Assembly (NCBI RefSeq): GCF_016405905.1
Contig: NZ_JAEFCB010000020.1
Location: forward strand, 57,699 to 121,698
Direction of reading: 5' to 3'
Length of the DNA stretch: 64,000 nt
Origin: Variovorax sp. IB41
GTDB lineage: Bacteria > Pseudomonadota > Gammaproteobacteria > Burkholderiales > Burkholderiaceae_C
In this document: positions 27,726 to 35,432 of the stretch, piece after piece
How positions within the stretch are numbered: position 1 is the stretch's first letter
How the letters are laid out: each line of letters begins with the position of its first letter
Notes under the pieces: generated by a model
Seen by the model: only the letters and a program-made list of their open reading frames with translations
Database searches by the model: none
Told to the model about the DNA's origin: nothing
Program-made: the position numbers and the translations under genes

Positions 27726-28736
27726 ATGCAAGAACCCCAGACGCTGCGCCGCTGGCAGCTTTCCCGATTCGGCCGCGCCCATCTCGAACAGGCCGAGGCG
27801 CCGCTGCCCTTGCCGGGCGCGGGCCAGATCCTCGTGCGGGTCGGCGCGGTGTCGCTCAACTACCGCGACCTGCTGATGATTCGCGACGGCATGGGCATGG
27901 CGCTCGAGATGCCCTTCACGCCCGGCTCCGACATGGCGGGCACGGTGATCGCGGCGGGCCCCGGGGTGAAGCGCTTCGCCGTGGGCGACCGCGTCGTCAA
28001 CACCTTCTGGGGCGGATGGATCGACAGCCAATGGCACAGCGAAGCCGTGCTCGCCGGCGGTCCCGGGCCGGGCATGCTCGCATCGCATGTGCTGATCGAT
28101 GCGGCCTGGGCCGTGGCCGCGCCCGCCACGCTGAGCCTGGCCGAAGCCAGCACACTGCCCTGCGCGGGCCTCACCGCATGGTTCGCGCTCGCCGAGACCG
28201 GCGGGCTGCGCGCGGACGAGACGGTGCTCATCCACGGCACCGGCGGCGTCGCGCTGTTCGGCCTGCAACTGGCGCGGCTGCATGGCGCGCAGGTCATCGT
28301 GGTGACGGGCAGCGAAGACAAGCGCGAGCAGACGCTCGCGCTCGGCGCCTCGCATGTGCTGCTGCGCGATGGCGACTGGCCCGCCGAAGTGCGCCGCCTC
28401 ACCCACGGACGCGGCGCGGACCACGTGCTCGAACTGTCGAGCGGCCCGAACCTGGATCGCTCGCTGCAGGCCACAACGCAGGGCGGGCGCGTGTCGATCA
28501 TCGGCATGCTCGGCGGCGAGACGCTGAGCGCGTCGTTCTATGCCATGGTGCTCGGCCGCGTGACGGTGCAGGGCATCGGCGTCGGCCATCGGCGCGCGCT
28601 CGAAGATCTCGTGCGCGCCATCGACGTCAACGCGATCAAGCCGGTGATCGCGGCGCAGTACGGTTTCGATGCGCTGCCCGCCGCGCTCGATCACCTGGAA
28701 CGCGGCGCATTCGGAAAGATCGTCATCACGCTCTGA
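27726..28736 (+). CDS. NAD(P)-dependent alcohol dehydrogenase, quinone-reductase-like MDR
   Basis: A 336-residue medium-chain dehydrogenase/reductase. Motifs: VSLNYRDLLMIRDGMG and PFTPGSDMAGTVIAAGPGVKRFAVGDRV in the catalytic domain; LIHGTGGVALFGLQLARLHGAQVIVVTGSEDK is the Rossmann NAD(P) loop. The structural-zinc cysteine cluster of classical zinc alcohol dehydrogenases is absent, so it belongs to the quinone oxidoreductase/enoyl-reductase side. GGAG lies just before ATG 27726. Divergent from its probable LysR regulator. Substrate unknown. Confidence 0.88.
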   Translation: MQEPQTLRRWQLSRFGRAHLEQAEAPLPLPGAGQILVRVGAVSLNYRDLLMIRDGMGMALEMPFTPGSDMAGTVIAAGPGVKRFAVGDRVVNTFWGGWIDSQWHSEAVLAGGPGPGMLASHVLIDAAWAVAAPATLSLAEASTLPCAGLTAWFALAETGGLRADETVLIHGTGGVALFGLQLARLHGAQVIVVTGSEDKREQTLALGASHVLLRDGDWPAEVRRLTHGRGADHVLELSSGPNLDRSLQATTQGGRVSIIGMLGGETLSASFYAMVLGRVTVQGIGVGHRRALEDLVRAIDVNAIKPVIAAQYGFDALPAALDHLERGAFGKIVITL

Positions 28737-28915
28737 AGTATTGAGGCCTTCCGTTCACATGCAACGCAGTTGCAGCAGCGTTCAAAAATTGCGCGATCCG
28801 TGAAGAGGTTCCGTTCGCCGCAACGAGATGCTCGACGCGCTCCATTTCTCGTCTCAGAATGCGCCCGCGCCTGGCCTCGGTCGTGCGCGCTTTTTCAAAC
28901 TTCAGATGGGGCGTT

Positions 28916-29623
28916 ATGGAACACAGTACCTACAAAAAATGGTCGGCCGAGTTCATTGGTACTTTCTGGCTCACGCTCGGAGGCTGCGGAAGCGCAGTGC
29001 TGGCCGCGGCCTTTCCGGGTGTGGGCATCGGCCTGCTCGGGGTGTCGCTGGCCTTCGGTCTCACGGTGGTGACGGGGGCCTATGCACTGGGGCCGATTTC
29101 GGGAGGGCACTTCAATCCGGCGGTGTCGATCGGTCTCGCGGCCGCGGGCCGCTTCAAGGCCTCGCAGCTCGCGGGCTACATCGTGGCGCAGGTGCTCGGC
29201 GCCATTGCGGCGGCCGGCATTCTCTATTTGATCGCCACGGGCAAACCAGGCGCGGACATCGGCGGCTTCGCCACCAACGGCTACGGCGAGCACTCGCCCG
29301 GCAAGTACAGCCTGTACGCCGCGGCGCTGTGCGAAGTGGTGATGACGGCCGTGTTCCTCATCGTGATCCTGGGCTCGACGGCCAAGCGCGCAGCGGGCGG
29401 CTTTGCGGGCATGGCCATCGGCCTGTGCCTCACGCTGATTCACCTGATCTCGATCCCGGTGACCAACACGTCGGTGAACCCGGCGCGCAGCACGGGCCCG
29501 GCCCTCTTCGGGCCGTCCCATGCGGTGTCGGAACTGTGGCTCTTCTGGGTCGCGCCCATCGCGGGCGCAATCATCGGCGCGGTGATCTACCGCGCCTTGC
29601 TCAGCAACGGCAACGACGACTGA
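28916..29623 (+). CDS. aqpZ: Aquaporin Z
   Basis: An inner-membrane water channel of 235 residues (E. coli AqpZ 231) with six membrane segments. Both NPA half-helices are intact: HFNPAVS (67-69) and SVNPARS (188-190). The selectivity filter residues Phe47, His176, Thr185 and Arg191 match the water-specific pattern of AqpZ rather than glycerol facilitators. ATG 28916 was chosen over an upstream in-frame ATG because MEHSTYKKWSAEFIGTF is the family N-terminus. The 179 bases before it hold no recognisable feature. Convergent with a small exported repeat protein. Confidence 0.95.
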   Translation: MEHSTYKKWSAEFIGTFWLTLGGCGSAVLAAAFPGVGIGLLGVSLAFGLTVVTGAYALGPISGGHFNPAVSIGLAAAGRFKASQLAGYIVAQVLGAIAAAGILYLIATGKPGADIGGFATNGYGEHSPGKYSLYAAALCEVVMTAVFLIVILGSTAKRAAGGFAGMAIGLCLTLIHLISIPVTNTSVNPARSTGPALFGPSHAVSELWLFWVAPIAGAIIGAVIYRALLSNGNDD

Positions 29624-29643
29624 GCGTCGTCGCTACCGTTGCC
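29609..29643. terminator. Hairpin between convergent aqpZ and repeat-protein genes
   Basis: Outer arms GGCAACG and CGTTGCC enclose inner arms ACGAC and GTCGT (6-base bulge on the right), spanning the aqpZ stop. Symmetric, so it could stop transcription from both sides; no uridine run. Confidence 0.4.
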
Positions 29644-29648
29644 TCGCG

Positions 29649-29987
29649 TCAGCTGCCGTTGGCCGACTTCACCAGCGGCAGCGAGGTCGACTGGCCGATC
29701 GACTCGGTGCCGGTGGGGTGCGAGGCGGCATAGGCGCCGGCCTGCACTTCGGTGTCCGAGATCTTCGACAGCATCGCGGGCGCGCTGGTCGACTGGCCGA
29801 TGGACTCGGTGCCGCTCGGATGCGCGGCGGCGATCGCGCCGGCCTGCACCTCGGGCTTTTCGGCCGAGTTCATCTGCAGCGGATGGAAGTCGGAGCCATC
29901 GGTGGTTTCGGCCGATGCATTGACGGTGCCCAGCGCTGCGAGCGCAGCGAAGGAACCAATGGCGAGAAGCTTGAAGGAAGTGCGCAT
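29649..29987 (-). CDS. Small exported protein with two 25-residue repeats
   Basis: 112 residues. A signal peptide (KLLAIGSFAALAALGTVNASA) directs export. The mature part holds two near-identical units at about 46-70 and 80-104, each E-V-Q-A-G-A-x-A-A-x-HP-(S/T)-GTESIGQSTS, 34 residues apart. No cysteines, no known domain. The repeated His, Glu and Ser might bind metal or a partner, but this is a guess. It follows a two-component operon on the same strand, and both are preceded by similar TTA boxes, so it is a good candidate target of that system. Confidence 0.75.
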   Translation of the reverse strand: MRTSFKLLAIGSFAALAALGTVNASAETTDGSDFHPLQMNSAEKPEVQAGAIAAAHPSGTESIGQSTSAPAMLSKISDTEVQAGAYAASHPTGTESIGQSTSLPLVKSANGS

Positions 29988-30100
29988 GGTGTGTGCTCCT
30001 GAGGGCAGGTTGTCTCCGGTCTCGAGCCATCGCGCGAACTGCGCGTGGCAGGACCTGAACGCACTCTAGGCAGCCCGACTGAGGTGAGGATGAGCGAAGA

Positions 30101-30117
30101 GTTAGCTGCGGCTTAGG
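30101..30117. promoter_or_regulatory. TTA direct-repeat box, possible response-regulator site
   Basis: GTTAGC, 5 bases, CTTAGG: two hexamers with an 11-base period, 114-130 bases before the repeat-protein start and overlapping the kinase stop. It resembles the PmrA/QseB-type YTTAAK-N5-YTTAAK arrangement and the second box at 32231. Confidence 0.45.
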
Positions 30118-31492
30118 GGGACGATGACGGCAGATGGACGCGCGCCATGAGCCCGGGGCCGTCGACGCGGTTGTGCAGTTCGATGCGCATCCCGTTGCGC
30201 TCGGCCGCAGTCCGCGCAATCGCCAACCCGAGCCCGCTGCCGCCGGCCGCCGCGCCCGGCACGCGAAAGAAGCGGTCGAACACGCGCCCCATGGCGCTCT
30301 CCGGAATGCCCGCTCCGTTGTCCAGCACATCGACCACCGCATGGCCGTCGACCTCGTGCAGCCGCACATCGACCACGCCGCCTTCGGGCGCATAGCGCAG
30401 CGCGTTGTCGATCAGGTTGTCGAACACGCTGCGCAACTCGGCCGCGGGCGCGGACACCACCGGCGTGATGCTGCCCTCGAAGCCCACGTCCACGCGCCGC
30501 GCATCGGCCAGCACCATCAGCTGGCTCACGCTCTCGCGCAGCAGCACCTCGATGTCGATGGCCTCGCGCACCATGGCGCGCTGCGGTGCGTCCTGCCGCG
30601 AGAGGCTGAGCAACTGCTCGATGAGGTGCTGCGCGCGCGTCACGCCCGCCTCGAGCTGGTTGAAGCGGTCGGTGGCTTCGCCGGCCGGCACGTGCGCGCG
30701 CAGGTTCTCGATCTGCAGGCCGATGGCGGCCATCGGCGTGCGCAGCTCGTGCGCCGCGTCCTGCACGAAACGGCGCTGAGTGGCGAAGGCACTGCGCACG
30801 CGCGAGAGCAGGTTGTTGAAGGCGCCCACCAGCGGCGCGATCTCGTCGGGCACGCGCGCGAGCGAAAGCTCCGTGGGGCTGCGCTCGTCCTGCGATGCCA
30901 CGTCGCGCGCCACCCCGCGCAGCGAGCGCGAGGCGGCCGAGACGATGATCCACAGGATCAGCAGCGCCGCCGGCAGCAGCAGCGCGATCGGCAGGCCTTC
31001 GAGCAGGGCGCGGCGCAATGCGCGGCGGCGGCGGTAGTCCTCGTTCTGCAGCACCTGCACACGCGGCTGGTCCGCGCGCGTGCCGGGCTCGGCGGTGAAC
31101 ACGCGCCAGCTCGAATGCGCATGGGCGCCCGCGTTCACGTTGCGAAAGCCCTCGCCGGACTGCAGCGGCACCGACAGCGCGGGCCACGAGCTCGCGCGCA
31201 GCGTCGTGCCGTCGGCACTCCAGATCTGCACGACGAAGGCCCCTCGCGAGAACGCGGCCTCGCCATCGACCGCGCGAGGCGCCTTGGGCGGATCGTTGCC
31301 GGTGTACGACTCGGCCACCAGCCGCATCTGGTCGTCCAGCGCGTTGTGGACCAGGTTGCCGTACGCCAGAAAAGAGAACCACGCCGTCGCGACCGCCCCG
31401 ACCAGGTGCAGCGTGATCAGCCACAGCAGGAGCTGCCGGCGCAGCGAGCGCGGTCGCCACCAGCGGCCGGGCTGCGCGGCGCCCTCCATCAC
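30113..31492 (-). CDS. Two-component sensor histidine kinase (QseC/PmrB-like)
   Basis: 459 residues. A membrane segment at about 19-44, a periplasmic loop of some 120 residues, and a second membrane segment at about 167-187 precede a HAMP-like linker. The phosphoacceptor is His248 in AAHELRTPMAAIG. The ATPase domain shows FDNLIDNALRYAPEGG (N box), VDVLDNGAGIPE (G1), and GSGLGLAIARTAAE (G2). Its ATG overlaps the response-regulator stop by 4 bases, so the two are co-translated. The stimulus is unknown; the loop has no metal-rich motif. Confidence 0.92.
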   Translation of the reverse strand: MMEGAAQPGRWWRPRSLRRQLLLWLITLHLVGAVATAWFSFLAYGNLVHNALDDQMRLVAESYTGNDPPKAPRAVDGEAAFSRGAFVVQIWSADGTTLRASSWPALSVPLQSGEGFRNVNAGAHAHSSWRVFTAEPGTRADQPRVQVLQNEDYRRRRALRRALLEGLPIALLLPAALLILWIIVSAASRSLRGVARDVASQDERSPTELSLARVPDEIAPLVGAFNNLLSRVRSAFATQRRFVQDAAHELRTPMAAIGLQIENLRAHVPAGEATDRFNQLEAGVTRAQHLIEQLLSLSRQDAPQRAMVREAIDIEVLLRESVSQLMVLADARRVDVGFEGSITPVVSAPAAELRSVFDNLIDNALRYAPEGGVVDVRLHEVDGHAVVDVLDNGAGIPESAMGRVFDRFFRVPGAAAGGSGLGLAIARTAAERNGMRIELHNRVDGPGLMARVHLPSSSP

Positions 31493-32145
31493 GCGGCGAC
31501 GCGCCAGCCCAGGCCACGCACGTTGCGAATCGACTCGGCGCCGAGCTTGCGGCGCATGCCGTGGATCAGCACGTCGATGGCGTTGCTCGTCACTTCCTCG
31601 CCCCAGCCGTAGATGCGGTTTTCCAACTGCTCGCGAGAAAGGATGGCACCCGGCCGTTCGAGCAGCGCATGCAGCAGCGCGAACTCACGCGCGGTGAGCG
31701 CCTCGCGCGCGCCGTTCACCAGCACCTCGCGCGTCGTGAGGTCCAGCTGCAGCACGCCGCTGCCCACCAGCGAATGCGCCGCGCCATCGCGGCGCCGCAC
31801 GATGGCCCGCATGCGCGCGAGCAGTTCGCGGAACTCGAAAGGCTTGAGCAGGTAGTCGTCGGCGCCCAGGTCCAGGCTGTTGATGCGGTCGTCCAGGCCG
31901 TCGCGGGCGGTGAGCACCAGCACCGGCGTCGCATCGCCGCGTTCGCGGGCGCGCCGCAGCACGTCGGTGCCGTCCTGCTTGGGCAGTCCCAGGTCGAGCA
32001 GCACGCAGGTGTAGCCGCCGTCGCCCAAGGCGCTCTGCGCGAGCTCGCCGTCGCGCACCCAGTCCGCGGACCAGCCCGCGCCCTCGAGCGCCTGTTTCAG
32101 GCTGCGCCCGATCATTTCGTCGTCTTCCACCAAAAGCACGCGCAT
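31489..32145 (-). CDS. OmpR-family response regulator (QseB/PmrA-like)
   Basis: 218 residues: receiver domain with the acidic pair Asp8/Asp9, phosphorylation site Asp51 (CVLLDLGLP), and Lys in LLKPFEF; then a winged-helix OmpR-type DNA-binding domain (LTAREFALLHALLERPGAILSREQLE, ending VRNVRGLGWRVAA). Length and wording of the C-terminus are closest to QseB/PmrA/TctD regulators. First gene of the operon with the kinase. A TTA direct-repeat box lies 86-102 bases upstream and may be its own binding site. Confidence 0.92.
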   Translation of the reverse strand: MRVLLVEDDEMIGRSLKQALEGAGWSADWVRDGELAQSALGDGGYTCVLLDLGLPKQDGTDVLRRARERGDATPVLVLTARDGLDDRINSLDLGADDYLLKPFEFRELLARMRAIVRRRDGAAHSLVGSGVLQLDLTTREVLVNGAREALTAREFALLHALLERPGAILSREQLENRIYGWGEEVTSNAIDVLIHGMRRKLGAESIRNVRGLGWRVAA

Positions 32146-32230
32146 TGCAACGACTCCTTGGGCCGCAAGGTAGCACGTGATCGGGATGATCGGTAGTGCC
32201 TTGCGCCGCGGCGCAGCGTAGGGGCGAAGT

Positions 32231-32247
32231 CTTAAGCGTGCCTTAGC
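32231..32247. promoter_or_regulatory. TTA direct-repeat box upstream of the two-component operon
   Basis: CTTAAG, 5 bases, CTTAGC, period 11. This matches the PmrA-type consensus (YTTAAK-N5-YTTAAK) in the first half-site and four bases of the second. It lies in the 121-base gap before the response-regulator gene, where autoregulation would act. Confidence 0.5.
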
Positions 32248-32266
32248 CGCCGAGCAGGCACCAGGG

Positions 32267-33370
32267 TCACAGCACGCGGACGTCGTGCCGCTCGCCCTCG
32301 CCGTCCGCCGCGAACGCCAGCAGGCGCATCGCCTCTTCCTGCGCGCCGAGCCGGTCCGCCTTCGACCATCGCGCGAAGGGCGCCAGCACCACCGTGGCCG
32401 CGTGCTTCGCGCGCTCGATCTTCCAGGTGCCCGCCACGAAACCGTCGAGCAGCACCGTGCCGCGCACGATGCCGTTGATGGTGAACACGCGGGCGCGATG
32501 TGCCTCGCTCAGCACGCGGCCGCGGTCGGCGTGGGAGAGCAGCAGGTTGTCCCATTCGGCGACGAGGCGCGGCGGCGCGGGCGTGTCGGGGTCGGGGCGC
32601 GGCGCGCGCGGCAGGTCGAACAGCTCCTGGCCCTCTTCGCCCGTGAACACGCGCAGCTGCGGCCGCAGGCGCTCGGCCACGGCCTTCCAGCCGGTGAGGC
32701 CCGACCATGCGCCGGCATCGGCGAGCGTCGCGGGGCCGAAGGCGGCGAGGTAGCGCAGCAGCAGGTCGTCCTGCGTTGCGGAAGCGGCATCAGGGGCGGA
32801 TTCGCCGAGCCACTGCCCGATGGGCTGCAGCCGTGCGTTCTGATGCGAGTTCCAACTGCCCGCGGGCGGCAGGTGCACCAGCGGCATGTTGTTGCGGATG
32901 AGTGCGGCGAGCGACGCGGGCGCGCGGTCTTTCCAGCGCGCCGCGAGCGCCTGCCCGAGCTCGGTGCCGGTGAGCGGGCCTTCGTCGAGCAAGGCCTTGC
33001 CGGCCTTCACCACGGCCGCGCGGTCGATGTCTTCGAGGGCCCGCGAATGCTCGCCCGACAGGCCGCGCTGATGCACGGCCTCCAGCAGCGGACGCCATGC
33101 CAGTGCGTCGCGTGCCGTCATCAGGTGCAGGGTCGCGCGCAACGTCGACATGCGCACGATGCGGCCCCTCTTCAGCGCCTCGGACAGTTGCTCGCGGCGA
33201 AAGCCTTCGAGCCGGCTCCACAGGCCGATGTAAGGCGGGTTCGGTGCCTGCGCCTGCAGCCCTGCGAGTTTTTCGATGGCCTGTGCGACCGTCGCCTTGC
33301 GCCGCGCCAGCAGCATCTGCCGCGCGAGCGTCGCCCGGTTCAGCGCACGCCGGCTCAGCAGGGCGGCCAT
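32267..33370 (-). CDS. Winged-helix protein of the AlkZ/YcaQ (HTH_42) family, putative DNA glycosylase
   Basis: 367 residues from ATG 33370 (a TTG two codons earlier is less likely). The N-terminal region ATVAQAIEKLAGLQAQAPNPP carries Gln39-x-Gln41 at the place of the catalytic Q-x-Q/Q-x-D motif of AlkZ and YcaQ, glycosylases that release alkylated bases and unhook interstrand crosslinks. Family members are tandem winged helices of about 360-400 residues, as here; RMSTLRATLHLMTARDA and the C-terminal TVVLAPFARW fit the family. Cytoplasmic. It lies 10 bases downstream of the pseudouridine synthase gene on the same strand. Activity not proved. Confidence 0.75.
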   Translation of the reverse strand: MAALLSRRALNRATLARQMLLARRKATVAQAIEKLAGLQAQAPNPPYIGLWSRLEGFRREQLSEALKRGRIVRMSTLRATLHLMTARDALAWRPLLEAVHQRGLSGEHSRALEDIDRAAVVKAGKALLDEGPLTGTELGQALAARWKDRAPASLAALIRNNMPLVHLPPAGSWNSHQNARLQPIGQWLGESAPDAASATQDDLLLRYLAAFGPATLADAGAWSGLTGWKAVAERLRPQLRVFTGEEGQELFDLPRAPRPDPDTPAPPRLVAEWDNLLLSHADRGRVLSEAHRARVFTINGIVRGTVLLDGFVAGTWKIERAKHAATVVLAPFARWSKADRLGAQEEAMRLLAFAADGEGERHDVRVL

Positions 33371-33380
33371 CGGCAAAGAC

Positions 33381-34214
33381 TCAGAACTTCTCGTGCGGCC
33401 CGAGGTAGCGCCACTGCCCCACCGGCAGGTTGCCCAGCATCACCTTGCCGATGCGCACGCGCTTCAAGCCCACCACCTTCAGCCCGACCAGTTCGCACAT
33501 GCGGCGGATCTGCCGCTTCTTGCCCTCGGTGAGCACGAAGCGCAGCTGCTCGGGGTTCTGCCATTCGACACGCGCCGGCTTGAGCGCCTGGCCGTCCAGG
33601 CTCAGGCCGTGGCGCAGCTTCGCGAGCATCGCCGGCGGAAAGACCGCCTGCACGTTCTGCGTGACGGGGTCGTCGTCGTCCATGCGGATGAGCTGACCCG
33701 TGGGCGCGGGCTGGCCCAGGCCGTGGTACGCCACGCGCACCAGGTACTCCTTCTCCATCACCGAGTCTTCGCCGATCAGCTGGCGCGCGATGCGGCCGTC
33801 CTGCGTCATCACCAGGAGGCCGATCGAATCGATGTCCAGACGCCCGCATGGGGCGAGCCCGCGCAGCTGCTGGGGGCTGAAGAAGAAGCGCGCGTTGTCG
33901 TCCGCCCAGCGGTTCTGCGGCGTGAAGAGGGTGACTGCGGGTTCGTGGCCGTCTTCGGCCTGCCCGCTCACAAAGCCGATCGGCTTGTTGATGAGGATGG
34001 TGACCTGGTTCGCCTGCTGGCCCTTGGCGGCCTTGTCGATCTCGATGCGGTCCGACGGCGTGACCTTCACGCCCATCTCGGCTGGCTTGCCGTTCACCTT
34101 CACCCAGCCATTGGCGATCCACTCGTCGGCCTCGCGGCGCGAGCACATCTTGAGTTCGGCCATGCGCTTGTTCAGGCGCACGGGCGCGTTGGGGGAGGTG
34201 GAGGGCTCGGTCAT
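33381..34214 (-). CDS. rluF: 23S rRNA pseudouridine synthase, RluF-like
   Basis: 277 residues of the RsuA/RluB/E/F family, converting a uridine of 23S rRNA to pseudouridine. An S4 RNA-binding domain comes first (VRLNKRMAELKMCSRREADEW), then the catalytic domain with Asp127 in CGRLDIDSIGLLVMTQDG, and KKRQIRRMCELVGLKVVGLKRVRIG near the end. The S4 region and C-terminal motif are closest to E. coli RluF (290 aa). The huge open frame upstream is a shadow of nadM/nadV; ATG 34214 gives a normal N-terminus. Divergent from nadM. Confidence 0.85.
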   Translation of the reverse strand: MTEPSTSPNAPVRLNKRMAELKMCSRREADEWIANGWVKVNGKPAEMGVKVTPSDRIEIDKAAKGQQANQVTILINKPIGFVSGQAEDGHEPAVTLFTPQNRWADDNARFFFSPQQLRGLAPCGRLDIDSIGLLVMTQDGRIARQLIGEDSVMEKEYLVRVAYHGLGQPAPTGQLIRMDDDDPVTQNVQAVFPPAMLAKLRHGLSLDGQALKPARVEWQNPEQLRFVLTEGKKRQIRRMCELVGLKVVGLKRVRIGKVMLGNLPVGQWRYLGPHEKF

Positions 34215-34220
34215 CGGGGG

Positions 34221-34275
34221 TTGATCAATGTGCGGCACCGATGCTATCCTGAACCCAAGCGCAAGTTGATTGCGC
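34221..34275 (+). promoter_or_regulatory. Candidate nadM promoter with overlapping palindrome
   Basis: TTGATC (34221-34226), 18 bases, TATCCT (34245-34250) is a plausible sigma-70 promoter. Just downstream, at the expected transcription start, GCGCAA, 5 bases, TTGCGC (34259-34275) is a perfect inverted repeat where a repressor could act. Inference only. Confidence 0.4.
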
Positions 34276-34295
34276 CAATTTTGGGGGATTCCCAA

Positions 34296-35366
34296 GTGAG
34301 CACACGCAAGTACCAGTACGCCATCGTCATCGGGCGTTTCCAGCCCGTCCATTTCGGTCACCAGCGACTCATCGAAGAGGGCCTGCGCGCCGCCGATCGG
34401 GTCATCGTGGTGGTCGGCTCCGACCGCAAGCCTCGGAGCGTCAAGAACCCCTTCACCTTCGACGAACGCGAACGCATGGTGCGCGCCTGCCTGCGCGGCA
34501 CCGAGCAGATGCGCGTGAGCGTCGTCGGCGTGGGCGATTCGCCCTACAACGACCAGATCTGGATCGCGTCGATCCAGTCGGCCGTCGAGCGGCTGATCCA
34601 GCAGGACGGCCACGTGCCCGCGCAGGCCAAGGTCGCGCTGGTGGGGCACCTGAAAGACGCCTCGAGCTACTACCTCAAGCTCTTTCCGCACTGGGAGTTC
34701 GTCGGCCAGCACAGCGTGGAGAGCCTGAACGCCACCGACGTGCGCAGCCTCTACTTCGACCCCGAGAACCGCGGCCAGCTCGCACCGGCCGACCTGCCCG
34801 ACGGCACCGCGGCCTTTCTCGACCAGTTCACGCACACGGCCGACTACGCCGAGCTCTGCGAGGAGCGCGCCTTCCTCGTCGACTACCGCGACAAGTACCG
34901 CTATGCGGGCAGCGACTTTCCGCCGATCTACACCACGGTCGATGCGATCGTGGTCGAGGCCGGACACATCCTCCTGGTGCAGCGCAAGTTCCATCCCGGC
35001 AAGGGCACCTGGGCGCTGCCCGGCGGCTTCGTCGGCCAGCACGAGCGGCTGCAGGACGCGGCCATCCGCGAGCTGAAGGAAGAAACGCGCCTGAAGGTCC
35101 CCGTGCCCGTGCTCAACGGCAGCATGAAGGCCAGCCACGTGTTCGATGCGCCCGACCGCTCGCAGCGCGGCCGCACGATCACGCACGGCTTCTTCTTCGA
35201 ACTGGCGCACAACCAGTGGACGGGCCTGTCGGACGTGCGCGCCGACGACGATGCGGCCGAGGTGCGCTGGGTGCCGATCGCCGAGTTCCTCGGTATGCCA
35301 GACCGCATCTACGAGGATCATTACTTCATCGCGAATCATTTTTTGGGTGGCCTGGGCAAGAACTGA
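34296..35366 (+). CDS. nadM: Bifunctional NMN adenylyltransferase / Nudix hydrolase
   Basis: 356 residues, two enzymes in one chain. Residues 1-180 are the NadM-type adenylyltransferase making NAD from NMN and ATP: IGRFQPVHFGHQ with the His19-x-x-His22 signature, and a later SxTxxR-like segment (ESLNATDVRS). Residues about 205-350 are a Nudix domain, probably ADP-ribose pyrophosphatase: GGFVGQHE-x7-RELKEETRL fits the Nudix box. The same fusion is known from Francisella and cyanobacteria. GTG 34296 is the start, with GGGGGA 7 bases before it. Followed by nadV: together they form a two-step NAD salvage route. Confidence 0.92.
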   Translation: MSTRKYQYAIVIGRFQPVHFGHQRLIEEGLRAADRVIVVVGSDRKPRSVKNPFTFDERERMVRACLRGTEQMRVSVVGVGDSPYNDQIWIASIQSAVERLIQQDGHVPAQAKVALVGHLKDASSYYLKLFPHWEFVGQHSVESLNATDVRSLYFDPENRGQLAPADLPDGTAAFLDQFTHTADYAELCEERAFLVDYRDKYRYAGSDFPPIYTTVDAIVVEAGHILLVQRKFHPGKGTWALPGGFVGQHERLQDAAIRELKEETRLKVPVPVLNGSMKASHVFDAPDRSQRGRTITHGFFFELAHNQWTGLSDVRADDDAAEVRWVPIAEFLGMPDRIYEDHYFIANHFLGGLGKN

Positions 35367-35414
35367 ACGACCAGGCTTTGTCAGCAAGAACGGGCGCCGG
35401 TTGACGGGGCCCAC

Positions 35415-35431
35415 GTGAAAGGAGCTTTCAC
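35415..35431 (+). promoter_or_regulatory. Perfect inverted repeat over the nadV ribosome-binding site
   Basis: GTGAAAG, GAG, CTTTCAC: 7-base perfect arms ending one base before the nadV ATG. The Shine-Dalgarno GGAG (35421-35424) lies at the top of the hairpin. It could act as a translational switch or a DNA operator. Confidence 0.45.
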
Positions 35432-35432
35432 A

